Positions 8,209-16,665 of a stretch of 44,530 nucleotides of DNA are shown here, in pieces (position 1 is the first letter of the stretch; every line of letters begins with the position of its first letter). The position numbers and the translations under genes are program-made. The DNA lies in contig DJWK01000001.1 of NCBI GenBank assembly GCA_002441555.1, positions 1 to 44,530 on the forward strand, written 5' to 3'. A model generated the notes under the pieces. It saw nothing but the letters and a program-made list of their open reading frames with translations, was not told the DNA's origin and searched no databases. The DNA is from Thermodesulfobacteriaceae bacterium UBA6232 (GTDB taxonomy: Bacteria > Desulfobacterota > Thermodesulfobacteria > Thermodesulfobacteriales > Thermodesulfobacteriaceae).

Positions 8209-8378
8209 TTCACACCCCCCTCTTTTAATTTTACCCCCTCTTTTACCATAGGAAAATTTAAGGTGCAAATTTTAGAGAATTTTTTCACAATTTTTATATT
8301 ATAAATATATATTTGAACAATTTTTACCAATTTGAGGAAATTTTTATAATGATTTTTTCTCCATATTAAATTTCAAAA

Positions 8379-8960
8379 CTATTTCAAGATTTTTTTCAAA
8401 AAGGCTCTTATTGGTTCAAAACCGAGCTTTTCTTTGCATGAAATGAGAAATATTTCGGTTTTTTCCTGAATTTTTAAACTTTTTGAAAATGTTTCCTTTT
8501 GGTCTTCTATATCCTTTTTAGAAAGGGAATCAATTTTATTTAAAAGTATGGCATAGGGGGTTTTAAGGTAATTTACAAATTTTATAAGGGCTTTATCAAG
8601 CTCATCGGGGGTTCTTCTTATATCAAAGATAAGAAATAGCAGACGAAAATCCCGTGGGCTTCTTAGATAACCCTCAATAAGAATTTGCCAGTTTTTGTAA
8701 ACCTCCTTTGGAACCTTGGCAAAGCCATATCCAGGAAGATCAACCAGAAAAAATTTGCGATCCACAAGAAAAAAATTCAGAGCCTGGGTAAAGCCGGGTG
8801 TGGAAGAAACCCTTGCAATTTTTTTCTGATTTAAAAAAGCATTTATAAAAGAAGATTTTCCTGCATTGGATCTCCCAAGAATGGCGATTTCTGGATATTC
8901 AGGGGGAGGCAAATCCTCAAGCCTGTATACACTTTTTAAAAACTCAACTCTTTTAAACAT
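8379..8960 (-). CDS. engB: EngB/YsxC ribosome-biogenesis GTPase
   Basis: A 193-residue TRAFAC-class GTPase needed for 50S ribosomal subunit assembly. It has P-loop GRSNAGKSS (G1), DLPGYGFAKVP (G3), LLNKID (G4) and SCKEKLG (G5), and normal family length. It reads away from trmB. About 90 bases separate the two starts, and 170 AT-rich bases separate it from the downstream transporter gene. Confidence 0.95.
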   Translation of the reverse strand: MFKRVEFLKSVYRLEDLPPPEYPEIAILGRSNAGKSSFINAFLNQKKIARVSSTPGFTQALNFFLVDRKFFLVDLPGYGFAKVPKEVYKNWQILIEGYLRSPRDFRLLFLIFDIRRTPDELDKALIKFVNYLKTPYAILLNKIDSLSKKDIEDQKETFSKSLKIQEKTEIFLISCKEKLGFEPIRAFLKKILK

Positions 8961-9048
8961 ATTTAATTCCTAAACAAAATAAACTCTTATTTTAAAAGGC
9001 CTAAAAAGAATTTTTCTTTTTCTTTGGTACAATATAAAGCAAAAATTT

Positions 9049-10107
9049 ATGGGGGTAAAGCCGTTGAGGGGAATAAAATTCCTTCTAAAAGAAGAAGAGC
9101 TGGGATTTTTTCCTTCTTGGGAAAGAATTTTTGGAAGAATGTCTCACCTTTATTTTGAAATAGGAGTGGGAAATGGGGAATTTATAGTTGAGATGGCAGA
9201 AAAAATAAAAGAAGCAAATTTTGTAGGAGTTGAGGTATCTAAGGAGGTGCTCAGAAAGGCCTTATCAAGGGTTGAAGAGCATGCCCTCTCTAATGTGAGA
9301 TTAATTCACATGGAGGGGACAAAGGCCCTTGCCAAACTTTTTAAAACTGAAAGTTTAGAAGGAGTTTTTCTCAATTTCCCTGACCCCTGGCCCAAAAAGA
9401 AACACCGGAAAAAAAGGATTGTAAATCAAGGCTTTCTGTATCTCCTTTCAAATAGACTTAGGATTAACGGTTTTTTTCAAATGGCAACAGATCACAGTGA
9501 GTATGCAGAAGAAACCGTTGAGCTTTTAAAAGGTATTGAAAGTTTTTCTCCACTCTGGAAAGAATATTTAATAACCGAAAAGGAGGACTTTTTTCCAACC
9601 AAATATGCTAGAAAATGGCTTTCTCAAGGAAAAAGGATATACTTTATTGGTGTTAAAAAGGTAAAAAAAATTGATTTGCCAGAATGGGTAAAAGAATGGT
9701 GTCCCCTTTTAAAAATAAGGGAGGAGGAGATAGCCTTGCCAATTGTGAATATCTTCAAAGGAAGACCAAAACTCATTTTTTCAGAATTAATAAAGGCCTT
9801 AAAAAGAAGTATTTTATATAAAAGTGAAAATTATTTTATAAAAATTCTTGATACCTTTTACAATGAGGAGGCGCTTTTACTGGATTTGTTGGTTGAAGAA
9901 GGAATAATAAAACAGCGTTTTTTTGTAAAAATTTCTCCTTATGCAAAGGAAGATTATATACTAACTCCTTATGAATCAGGAAAGCCAGATCCCACAGAAG
10001 GAGTGCATTTAGCCATGGTTCTCCTTTTGAAAAAACTTAAGGAAGCTTTTCAGGAATTTGAGCTTAAAAAAAGCACCTGTAAAGAAAAATTTCTCCGTTA
10101 TCTTTGA
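9049..10107 (+). CDS. trmB: TrmB, tRNA (guanine-N7-)-methyltransferase with C-terminal extension
   Basis: A SAM-dependent methyltransferase that makes m7G46 in tRNA. Residues 1 to ~205 are the Rossmann-fold catalytic domain, with the SAM motif FEIGVGNGEF and the signature LNFPDPWPKKKHRKKR. The remaining ~145 residues are an extension of the kind known in Aquifex TrmB, where it has been linked to heat stability. The start is uncertain. The ATG at 9049 lacks an RBS but follows a TATAAA box by 10 bases. A TTG at 9064 has GGGGG eight bases upstream and would remove five residues. The gene converges on the RNase P RNA gene. Confidence 0.92.
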   Translation: MGVKPLRGIKFLLKEEELGFFPSWERIFGRMSHLYFEIGVGNGEFIVEMAEKIKEANFVGVEVSKEVLRKALSRVEEHALSNVRLIHMEGTKALAKLFKTESLEGVFLNFPDPWPKKKHRKKRIVNQGFLYLLSNRLRINGFFQMATDHSEYAEETVELLKGIESFSPLWKEYLITEKEDFFPTKYARKWLSQGKRIYFIGVKKVKKIDLPEWVKEWCPLLKIREEEIALPIVNIFKGRPKLIFSELIKALKRSILYKSENYFIKILDTFYNEEALLLDLLVEEGIIKQRFFVKISPYAKEDYILTPYESGKPDPTEGVHLAMVLLLKKLKEAFQEFELKKSTCKEKFLRYL

Positions 10108-10140
10108 AAAATTTTTTTGAAATTTGAGAATTAAAAGGAA

Positions 10141-10534
10141 AGGGCAGGGGCTAAGTAAGCCGGGTTCTGTTCTGAAGGAGTGGGGCCTCCTTCAGGGCGG
10201 TTATTTCTCTTGGGCGAAAGATTGCTCTTTCGCCTCAAGCGGCCTACCTGAGCCCATTTGGGCGGGGCACCCGTGGGCTCGCTTTGGCCTTGCTCCGGAT
10301 GGGGGTTGCCGTGCCAGGCTGAGTTACCCCAGCCTGCGGTGGGCTCTTACCCCACCTTTTCACCCTTGCCCGCACCCTGCCCTCTTAAAGACAGGGCCGC
10401 TGGCGGTCTCTTTTCTGTGGCCCTTTCCAGGGATTGCTCCCTCCGGGTGTTACCCGGCATCCTCCCCTGCGGAGCCCGGACTTTCCTCACAGGGAGCTTA
10501 ACTCCCTGCGCAACCGCCTCTTAGCCCCTGCCCT
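10141..10534 (-). ncRNA. rnpB: RNase P RNA, bacterial class A
   Basis: On the minus strand the RNA has the conserved core AGGAAAGTCCGGGCTCC near its 5' end and ACAGAACCCGGCTTA near its 3' end, plus GGGTGAAAAGGTG and GGTAAGAGCCCACC. The first and last 15 bases (10534-10520 and 10155-10141) pair perfectly to form helix P1, which fixes both ends to within a base or two. It is the catalytic subunit that matures tRNA 5' ends. It is far richer in GC than its surroundings, as expected of a thermophile's structured RNA. Helices close with long GC stems. Confidence 0.97.
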
Positions 10535-10539
10535 AATTA

Positions 10540-10567
10540 AATTTAATTTTCTTCCTTTTACTTTCAA
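10540..10567 (-). promoter_or_regulatory. Candidate promoter of rnpB
   Basis: On the minus strand TTGAAA (10567-10562), a 16-base spacer and TAAATT (10545-10540) would start transcription about 6 bases later, at the first base of helix P1 (10534). Confidence 0.45.
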
Positions 10568-10753
10568 GATCCTTTATGAATTCATAAGATTAGTCTCAAG
10601 GTATTTCCTATTTACCCTATTTGACCCAATCTAACCAAAGCCTTCAAACCAATTCAACCTATGTAAAAAAAGAGAGATGAAAAAAGAATATTAAAATTGT
10701 TTTAGCCTGTTTTCACAGATTAAAGAAAATCCCTTAAAAAGATAGTCAAAAAT

Positions 10754-10782
10754 TTGTCAAAATTACTATTTTTAAGTATAAT
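10754..10782 (+). promoter_or_regulatory. Promoter of the MNT/HEPN pair, giving an almost leaderless mRNA
   Basis: TTGTCA (10754-10759), a 17-base spacer and a perfect TATAAT (10777-10782). The -10 box ends 8 bases before the ATG at 10791, so the predicted transcript start lies within a base or two of the start codon. The rest of 10535-10790 is AT-rich with no other feature seen. Confidence 0.75.
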
Positions 10783-10790
10783 TTCTCTTA

Positions 10791-11303
10791 ATGAAAAATA
10801 TGACCTCCACTTTTAAAAGGGATCTTGAGATTTTCATAGAAAAAATCTTTAAAGAGGTAAAGAGATATTATGGAGACAGGTTGATTTCTTTTGTGCTCTT
10901 TGGCTCTCAAGCAAGGGGCACCCAAAGGCCAGATTCAGATATAGACCTCCTTCTTGTTATAAAGGACTTACCAAAAAGCCGTCTTAAACGCTCTGAAGAA
11001 TTTACCACCAAAATAGAAAATAAATTGGAAAAAGAGCTTGAAAGGCTTTATTCCAAGGGAATTTATACCTGGATAAATGCTATTTTAAAAACCCCTGAAG
11101 AAATAGAAAAGGGGAACCTCCTTCTTCTTGACATGATTGAGGATGCTAAAATTTTGTATGATAAAGAAGCTTTTTTTAAAAAAAGGCTTGAAAGGCTTAA
11201 AAAGAGATTAGAGAAATGGGGAGCTAAAAGGGTTTGGAAAGGAAATGCCTGGTATTGGATCCTTAAACCAGACTTAAAGCCTGGAGAGAGGATAGAAATT
11301 TGA
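10791..11303 (+). CDS. MNT-type nucleotidyltransferase (antitoxin-like)
   Basis: A 170-residue minimal nucleotidyltransferase. GSQARG followed by DSDID (SFVLFGSQARGTQRPDSDID, near residues 34-53) is the catalytic GS-x-DxD signature, so the enzyme is probably active in transferring nucleotides. The C-terminal half is charged and helical. It overlaps the following HEPN gene by 4 bases (TTGA). MNT/HEPN pairs form two-component modules, some shown to be toxin-antitoxin systems in which MNT adenylylates the HEPN RNase. No RBS is present; the promoter abuts the ATG, and a second ATG lies 9 bases on. Confidence 0.85.
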   Translation: MKNMTSTFKRDLEIFIEKIFKEVKRYYGDRLISFVLFGSQARGTQRPDSDIDLLLVIKDLPKSRLKRSEEFTTKIENKLEKELERLYSKGIYTWINAILKTPEEIEKGNLLLLDMIEDAKILYDKEAFFKKRLERLKKRLEKWGAKRVWKGNAWYWILKPDLKPGERIEI

Positions 11304-11710
11304 GCCCTGAAGACCTTTCAAAAAGCTATTTAAAAAAAGCCAAAGTCCGTTTGGAAGCTCTTGGCTTTTTTCTATCCAAAGAGGCCTATTCTGATGTAGT
11401 AAGAGAAGCTCAGGAGGCAGTAGAGCTTGCAACCAAAGCCATGCTCAGAGCAAGAGGTATTGAACCTCCAAAGTATCACGATGTAAGTTTTCTTTTTAAA
11501 GAACACAGAGATAAATTTCCAGAATTAAAGGATAAGGAAATCAAAAAACTTATGAAAATATCAAAGGAATTACGAAAGGAAAGAGAGCTTGCCTTTTATG
11601 GAGATATAGACTTTATACCCACTGAAGAATATAGCCTTAAAGATGCTAAAAAAGCCATAGAAGGAGTGAAATTTGTTCTTACCCTTGCAGAACGTATAAT
11701 TAAAGACTGA
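11300..11710 (+). CDS. HEPN-domain protein, partner of the MNT protein
   Basis: A 136-residue all-helical HEPN protein starting at a TTG that overlaps the MNT stop codon, so translation is coupled. It fits the PF05168-type HEPN pattern (EAVELATKAMLRARGI, then RELAFYGD). The RNase motif R-x4-6-H of HEPN toxins is not present: the matching place reads R-E-L-A-F-Y, with tyrosine where histidine would be expected. RNase toxicity is therefore doubtful, and the pair may instead be a regulatory or ancient nucleotide-transfer module. The 3' end overlaps the convergent radical SAM gene by 11 bases. Confidence 0.82.
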   Translation: MSPEDLSKSYLKKAKVRLEALGFFLSKEAYSDVVREAQEAVELATKAMLRARGIEPPKYHDVSFLFKEHRDKFPELKDKEIKKLMKISKELRKERELAFYGDIDFIPTEEYSLKDAKKAIEGVKFVLTLAERIIKD

Positions 11711-14054
11711 GTTCATCATATTTCTTCAAAATTTTAAATATTTTCAAAGGATTTTCTATATTAAATAAATTTTTCAAAAATTTAAGAATGGAAAAACCTT
11801 TCCCCAAAGGCTTTATTTGGATATACTCCTTATTTATTATCTCTAAATTAATCTCAGAAGGAGTATTTTCTAACCTTTCGAAATCTAAAGATACTTTTGG
11901 CCAAAGACAATAGATTTCCCTCCGGTCAGGGATAGAGGGTTTTTGGCTTCCTTTTTTATTAACTCTGACAATTTTTAATCCCTCATAAATTTTTAAGCCC
12001 AAAAGACGCTCTTCAGAGATATCTTCTCTTAGAGCCAAACCTAAGAATTCTCTTTCAACTTCAATTCCCACTGGGGTTGCTGCACCGCAGATAAACTTGG
12101 GCCTGGGATTAAATCCCTGAGTGTAAGAAAGAAAAAATCCCTCCCTTCTTAAAACCATTTCAAATAATCTTAAAACCTCAAGTTGAGATAAAAAGCACGA
12201 GACTCCCCTTTTATCATAATAGATTTCATACCAAACTTCTTCATCTCCTTTTTTAAAAACCTTGGGAGGATTTAAAATTTGATAAGACTGAGTCCTTTCT
12301 TCTAAGTCTATTACTAAATAATTTTTAACTTCTCCCTTGCATACCCCACATTTTACACATTTATCAAAACGGCAATCCGGCGTGTATTCTTCCTTATAAG
12401 CTCTTTCTCTTTCTTTTAAAAGAAATTCCTTTTTTACCCCGAGCTCAATATGATCCCAGGGAAGGGGCTCTTCGGGGTGTTTTTCTTCAATATATCTCTC
12501 AAGATTAAGGTCAAGCTCTTTGGCGGTATTAATCCAGAGTTCAAAATTGAAAAATTCACTCCAGGAATCAAGGCGAGCACCCTTTTGAAAAAGCTTTTCA
12601 AGATAAGGAAAAAGCTCTCTTCCTCCCCTTGCAATTACACCCTCAAGAAAGCTTTGCTTAGGATTATGTGACTTAAAATCCCTTTTTAAAACTCTTTTAA
12701 TATAATTTATTTTTTCATAGGCTTCTTCAAGGGTTATTTGCCTTTCCCATTGAAAAGGGGTATGGGGCTTGGGAATGAAAATAGAGGCAGAAAAGGAAAT
12801 ATCCATTTCCCTGAAGGACTTTTTCAAGGTTTTATAAAGCCTTATCATCTCTTCAAGGTCTTCTTCCTCTTCCTTAGGAAGTCCAAGCATAAAATAAAGT
12901 TTAATTCTTCTAAAGCCCTTTTCTTTGGCAAGGGCTATATCTTTAAAAAAAGCTTCTATCTCGATATCTTTATTTATAACCCTTCTTAATCTTTCAGAAG
13001 CAGCCTCAACAGCAAGGGTTATAGTGCTCGTTCTTCCCAATTTTAAAAAATCAAGAATTTCAGGGGTCAAACTTCCTACTCTCAAAGAGGGAAGCGTAAA
13101 AACATATTCCCTATTTTGGGAGTGATAAAATTCCTTTTTTAAAAGTTTAGCCAACTCTTCAAGACAGGTATAATCTCCTGCTGAAAGGGACATAAGAGAG
13201 GCCTCGCGATAGCCGGTGAGCTTAAAAGCCAGTTTTATTTCTTTAAGAATTTCAAAGGGAGCCCTTTCTCTTACCGGGCGATAATAAAAACCTGCCTCAC
13301 AAAATCTACAAGACCTTGTGCAACCCCGCGAAATTTCAATGGAAACCCTGTCATGGGAAAGGGGAATTAAAGGAACGGAATAAAGGGGTTGTATTTCCCT
13401 CCCATTTACATAGACCCTTCTTTTAACTCGGTTTTTAAACAAGGGAATATAAACTCCTTCAATTTTTATAAGTTCTTCATAAAGTTCTTCTTTATCCCTT
13501 GAGTTATTTTTCCAGTTTTCTATGGTTTTTAAAATCTCAAGAATAGCCTCTTCACCATCTCCTATAAGAATGGCATCAAATATTTCAGCAATAGGTTCTG
13601 GATTTCCGCAACAGGGTCCTCCTCCGAGAATTATGGGAAAATCCTTATTTCTATCACTGGCTTTAAAGGGAATCCCTGACAAATCAAACATCTGAAAAAT
13701 ATTGGTGATAAGGAGTTCATAGGCATAGGTTATTCCTATAACATCAAAATCTTTAAGGGGTTTTCTATAATTCAAGCTTAAGAGGGGGATTTTTTCTTTT
13801 TTAAGTGCCTCTTCCATATCAGGAGCGAGAGCAAAAACAAGATCACATAAATAATTTCTTTGGGAGTTAATTATTCCTGAGAGAATGGTTATTCCCAGAT
13901 GAGATCTTCCCACCTCATAAAGATCAGGATAGCCGAGACAAACCCTTAGGCTTGCACCTTCCCAATCCTTTAAAGGAAAATAGGGTTCCTTTCCAAGATA
14001 GCGAGAGGGTTTCCTAACAGATATTAAAATTTCCTCTGGATAATCCTTTATCAT
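11700..14054 (-). CDS. B12-binding-like radical SAM protein with C-terminal DUF2344 (TIGR03960/TIGR03936 type)
   Basis: A 784-residue protein. Residues ~35-200 form a B12-binding-like Rossmann domain (GGGPCCGNPEPIAE, 144-157). The radical SAM core carries the 4Fe-4S motif C245-TRS-C249-RF-C252. A cysteine cluster (DCRFDKCVKCGVC) follows the core. From about residue 590 a DUF2344 domain begins (SQLEVLRLFEMVLRREGF, FNPRPK). In many bacteria these two parts are adjacent genes; here they are one polypeptide. The reaction is unknown; links to tRNA or ribosome modification have been suggested from context elsewhere. It is read divergently from the DUF429 gene, only 17 bases away, and overlaps the HEPN gene end. 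Confidence 0.9.
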   Translation of the reverse strand: MIKDYPEEILISVRKPSRYLGKEPYFPLKDWEGASLRVCLGYPDLYEVGRSHLGITILSGIINSQRNYLCDLVFALAPDMEEALKKEKIPLLSLNYRKPLKDFDVIGITYAYELLITNIFQMFDLSGIPFKASDRNKDFPIILGGGPCCGNPEPIAEIFDAILIGDGEEAILEILKTIENWKNNSRDKEELYEELIKIEGVYIPLFKNRVKRRVYVNGREIQPLYSVPLIPLSHDRVSIEISRGCTRSCRFCEAGFYYRPVRERAPFEILKEIKLAFKLTGYREASLMSLSAGDYTCLEELAKLLKKEFYHSQNREYVFTLPSLRVGSLTPEILDFLKLGRTSTITLAVEAASERLRRVINKDIEIEAFFKDIALAKEKGFRRIKLYFMLGLPKEEEEDLEEMIRLYKTLKKSFREMDISFSASIFIPKPHTPFQWERQITLEEAYEKINYIKRVLKRDFKSHNPKQSFLEGVIARGGRELFPYLEKLFQKGARLDSWSEFFNFELWINTAKELDLNLERYIEEKHPEEPLPWDHIELGVKKEFLLKERERAYKEEYTPDCRFDKCVKCGVCKGEVKNYLVIDLEERTQSYQILNPPKVFKKGDEEVWYEIYYDKRGVSCFLSQLEVLRLFEMVLRREGFFLSYTQGFNPRPKFICGAATPVGIEVEREFLGLALREDISEERLLGLKIYEGLKIVRVNKKGSQKPSIPDRREIYCLWPKVSLDFERLENTPSEINLEIINKEYIQIKPLGKGFSILKFLKNLFNIENPLKIFKILKKYDELSL

Positions 14055-14071
14055 CCATTAAATTGTAATAC

Positions 14072-14770
14072 ATGTTTTACTATTTAGGAGTGGATCTCGG
14101 AGGAGGAAGTAATACTTGGGCAGTTGCTTTAAAAGAAGAGGAAAAAGTCCTTTTTGTTGAAAAAGCCCTTTCCCTTAAAGGTGAAAATCCTGAGCCTTGC
14201 TCCTTTGAAGAGATATTTGAATTTGCAAGGAAACATTCTGTTCTTGTTTCTGCTATTGATGCCCCCTTGAGTTATTCTTTAACTTTAAAAAAGGGCTTAA
14301 GATCAGCAGATCTTGCCTTAAAGGGGCTTTTACCAAAAGAATACAGAAACTGGGTGCTTTCCTATCATGCCCTTATGGGAATTCCCTTAAGGGGCCTTCT
14401 TTTTGCTCAAAAATTAAGCCCCTATTGCGGTGCTATCATTGAAACCCATCCAAGAGCAAGCCTTTATTTTCTACTTCCAGAGGAAAAGAAATATCTTTCT
14501 TATAAATACAAAAAAAGCTCCCTTGATGAGGGAGAGATAGAATATCTAAAATTTCTTTTTAAAGAATTTTTTTCTCTTAAACTCCTTTCTTCTCACTTTC
14601 ATAAAGCTGACCTTCTTGACGCCATACTTTGTGCTTTAACAGCTTATCTCTATTTGAAAATGCCAGAGAAACTTTTATTTCTGCCAAAGAAAGAAAAGGA
14701 TCTTACAGGATACGGACCGTTCGTTATAATAGAACCTTCTTTTTCTTTAAAAAATAAAAAGAAGAATTAA
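14072..14770 (+). CDS. DUF429 family protein (RNase H-like fold)
   Basis: A 232-residue cytoplasmic protein of unknown function. It has the DUF429 pattern: GVDLGGGSNTW at the start, SAIDAPLSY, ETHPRASLYF and DLLDAILCALTAYLY, whose spaced acidic residues are consistent with an RNase H-like nuclease fold. It lies 28 bases before mreB on the same strand, so the two may be cotranscribed. No obvious RBS precedes the ATG, which is 17 bases from the divergent radical SAM gene; its promoter must overlap that gene. Confidence 0.85.
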   Translation: MFYYLGVDLGGGSNTWAVALKEEEKVLFVEKALSLKGENPEPCSFEEIFEFARKHSVLVSAIDAPLSYSLTLKKGLRSADLALKGLLPKEYRNWVLSYHALMGIPLRGLLFAQKLSPYCGAIIETHPRASLYFLLPEEKKYLSYKYKKSSLDEGEIEYLKFLFKEFFSLKLLSSHFHKADLLDAILCALTAYLYLKMPEKLLFLPKKEKDLTGYGPFVIIEPSFSLKNKKKN

Positions 14771-14798
14771 AATAGAAAATAAAAACGGGGTGAAATTA

Positions 14799-15830
14799 AT
14801 GTTTGGAAAGATGTTTAAATGGTTTTCTAAGGATCTGGCGATAGATCTTGGTACAGCGAATACCTTAATTTATCTTGAAGGAAAGGGAATTATTCTGAAA
14901 GAGCCCTCTGTGGTTGCAGTTAAGGAAGATGGAAGGTATAAAAAAGTGGTAGCTGTAGGGGAAGAGGCAAAAAAGATGCTCGGGAAGACCCCTGGTATGA
15001 TCAAAGCTGTAAGGCCTTTAAGGGAAGGCGTGATTGCTGATTTTGAAGTAACTGAAGCCATGATTCGTTATTTTATTCAAAAGGTGCACAATCGTTCTTT
15101 TCTGGTAAAACCAAGAATTATTGTAAGTGTGCCTTCAGGTACAACCCAGGTTGAAAGAAGGGCTGTAAAAGAAAGTGCAGAAAGCGCAGGAGCAAGAGAG
15201 GTCTATCTTATTGAAGAGCCCCTTGCAGCAGCCATTGGTGCAGGGCTTCCTATCACTGAGCCTGTAGCCAGTATGATTGTGGATATCGGCGGAGGGACTA
15301 CAGAAGTTGCTGTTATATCTCTCGGTGGGATTGTGGCTGCAAGTTCCATTAAAGTTGCAGGAGATAAAATTGATGAAGCTATTGTTCAATATATTAAAAG
15401 GAAATATAATCTTCTCATAGGGGAAGCAACAGCTGAACAGATCAAAATTCAGATTGGAAATGTCTTTCCTGAAGAGCCATACGATACCATGGAAATAAAG
15501 GGAAGGGATCTTATTTCAGGTATTCCCAAAACCATAACCATAACTTCAAAGGAAATTGAAGAAGCTATAAGAGAGCCCGTAGATTTAATAATCCAGGCCA
15601 TAAAAGAGGTGCTTGAAGAAACTCCTCCTGAACTTTCTGCTGATCTTGTAGATAGGGGAATTACCCTTTCAGGAGGAGGGGCTTTGCTAAGAAATCTTGA
15701 CAGATTAATTGCCGAAGAAACTGGCCTTCCTGTAAGAGTAGCTGAGGATCCACTAATTTGCGTTGCCCTCGGTGCAGGAAAAGCCCTTGATAATCTTGAT
15801 AAACTAAAGGATATAATGATAAATGTTTAA
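14799..15830 (+). CDS. mreB: MreB, rod-shape-determining actin homologue
   Basis: A 343-residue bacterial actin that organises side-wall peptidoglycan synthesis under the inner membrane. It has the phosphate-1 motif LAIDLGTANTL, phosphate-2 VDIGGGTTEVAV, the connecting segment EEPLAAAIGAG and the adenosine motif LSGGGALLRNLD. An N-terminal FGKMFKWF may act as an amphipathic membrane anchor. The frame has a GTG at 14790, but CGGGGTGA just before the ATG at 14799 supports the later start. No mreC/mreD follows; the next gene is convergent and overlaps by 4 bases. Confidence 0.95.
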   Translation: MFGKMFKWFSKDLAIDLGTANTLIYLEGKGIILKEPSVVAVKEDGRYKKVVAVGEEAKKMLGKTPGMIKAVRPLREGVIADFEVTEAMIRYFIQKVHNRSFLVKPRIIVSVPSGTTQVERRAVKESAESAGAREVYLIEEPLAAAIGAGLPITEPVASMIVDIGGGTTEVAVISLGGIVAASSIKVAGDKIDEAIVQYIKRKYNLLIGEATAEQIKIQIGNVFPEEPYDTMEIKGRDLISGIPKTITITSKEIEEAIREPVDLIIQAIKEVLEETPPELSADLVDRGITLSGGGALLRNLDRLIAEETGLPVRVAEDPLICVALGAGKALDNLDKLKDIMINV

Positions 15831-16426
15831 AGATTTTCTCTTTTAAGGGCACGATAATATTCAAGGACATTCTTCACATAATTAATGGTTTCGGGAAAGG
15901 GTGGAATTCCTCCATACTGTCTCACTGCCTCTGGGCCTGCATTGTAAGCAGCAAGGCTCAGTTTTAAGTCTCCAAACTCATCAAGAAGCATTTTCAAATA
16001 TCTTGCCCCACCGTGAATATTCTCCACCGGATCAAAGGGATCAGATACGCCCACAAGCCTTGCTGTTGAAGGAATTAGTTGCATAACTCCCATTGCTCCC
16101 TTTGGTGAAACAGCCCTGGGATTAAAGTTAGACTCAACTTTAGCAATGGCCTTAAGAAGAGCAGGATCAAGCTCATATTTTCGGGCTACCTCTTCAAAAA
16201 TCTTCTCATAGGCACTAAAAAAAGCAGAATAATTGATATTATTTTTCTTTGAAAACTTTCCATTCTTAAGGGGTAATTTCATATAAACTTTAAATTTTTC
16301 GTTAAGGGGAATATTGGAATAATATCTTTCTCCTGTCTCTGGATCCTCATAAATATAAATTTTTGTTGCAAAAGAAGGACTAACCGTAAGAAAAATAAAT
16401 CCTGCTAAAATTAAACCTAAAATCAT
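15827..16426 (-). CDS. Lytic transglycosylase, SLT domain with N-terminal DUF4124
   Basis: A 199-residue periplasmic murein hydrolase. Residues 1-20 are a signal peptide (ending PSFA). Residues 21-45 look like DUF4124 (YIYEDPETGERYYSNIP). Residues ~70-195 are a Slt/MltC-like domain with catalytic E98 in KVESNFNP, then GAMGVMQLIPSTA and LAAYNAGPEAV. It cuts the glycan between MurNAc and GlcNAc. It is the last gene of the long minus-strand run, overlaps the upstream small gene by ATGA, and its end overlaps mreB by 4 bases. Confidence 0.93.
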   Translation of the reverse strand: MILGLILAGFIFLTVSPSFATKIYIYEDPETGERYYSNIPLNEKFKVYMKLPLKNGKFSKKNNINYSAFFSAYEKIFEEVARKYELDPALLKAIAKVESNFNPRAVSPKGAMGVMQLIPSTARLVGVSDPFDPVENIHGGARYLKMLLDEFGDLKLSLAAYNAGPEAVRQYGGIPPFPETINYVKNVLEYYRALKRENL

Positions 16427-16665
16427 ATCCTTTCTTCTGATAAAAATTCCTTAAGACATTTTTCGGAACAAAAAATTACTTCTTTATTTCCCCTTTTAAT
16501 TTTATATCCTTCACTCTCTGGAAAAAAGACCCCGCAATTTTCACAGGCTCTCATCTCAACCCTAAGGGCTTTCTGTTTTTGTTTTTCACTTTTCAAAAGC
16601 TGTTTCTTTTTCCTATAATACCAAAAAACGATAAAAAAGAGAAGAAGAATTATTAATAGTTTCAT
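16423..16665 (-). CDS. Small membrane-anchored zinc-ribbon protein (PP0621-like)
   Basis: An 80-residue protein with one N-terminal membrane segment (LLIILLLFFIVFWYY), a charged linker, and a C-terminal metal-binding knuckle ACENCGVFFPES ... FCSEKCLKEF (CxxC and CxxxC), resembling the PP0621 family. The knuckle probably binds zinc and faces the cytoplasm. It overlaps folK upstream by 4 bases and the transglycosylase downstream by ATGA, so all three are translationally coupled. Function unknown. Confidence 0.75.
   Translation of the reverse strand: MKLLIILLLFFIVFWYYRKKKQLLKSEKQKQKALRVEMRACENCGVFFPESEGYKIKRGNKEVIFCSEKCLKEFLSEERI

Noticed and set aside
10124..10634. Open frames rich in Pro/Ser/Gly on the plus strand
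   Set aside because: They lie antisense to the RNase P RNA, and their odd composition comes from the GC-rich RNA gene.
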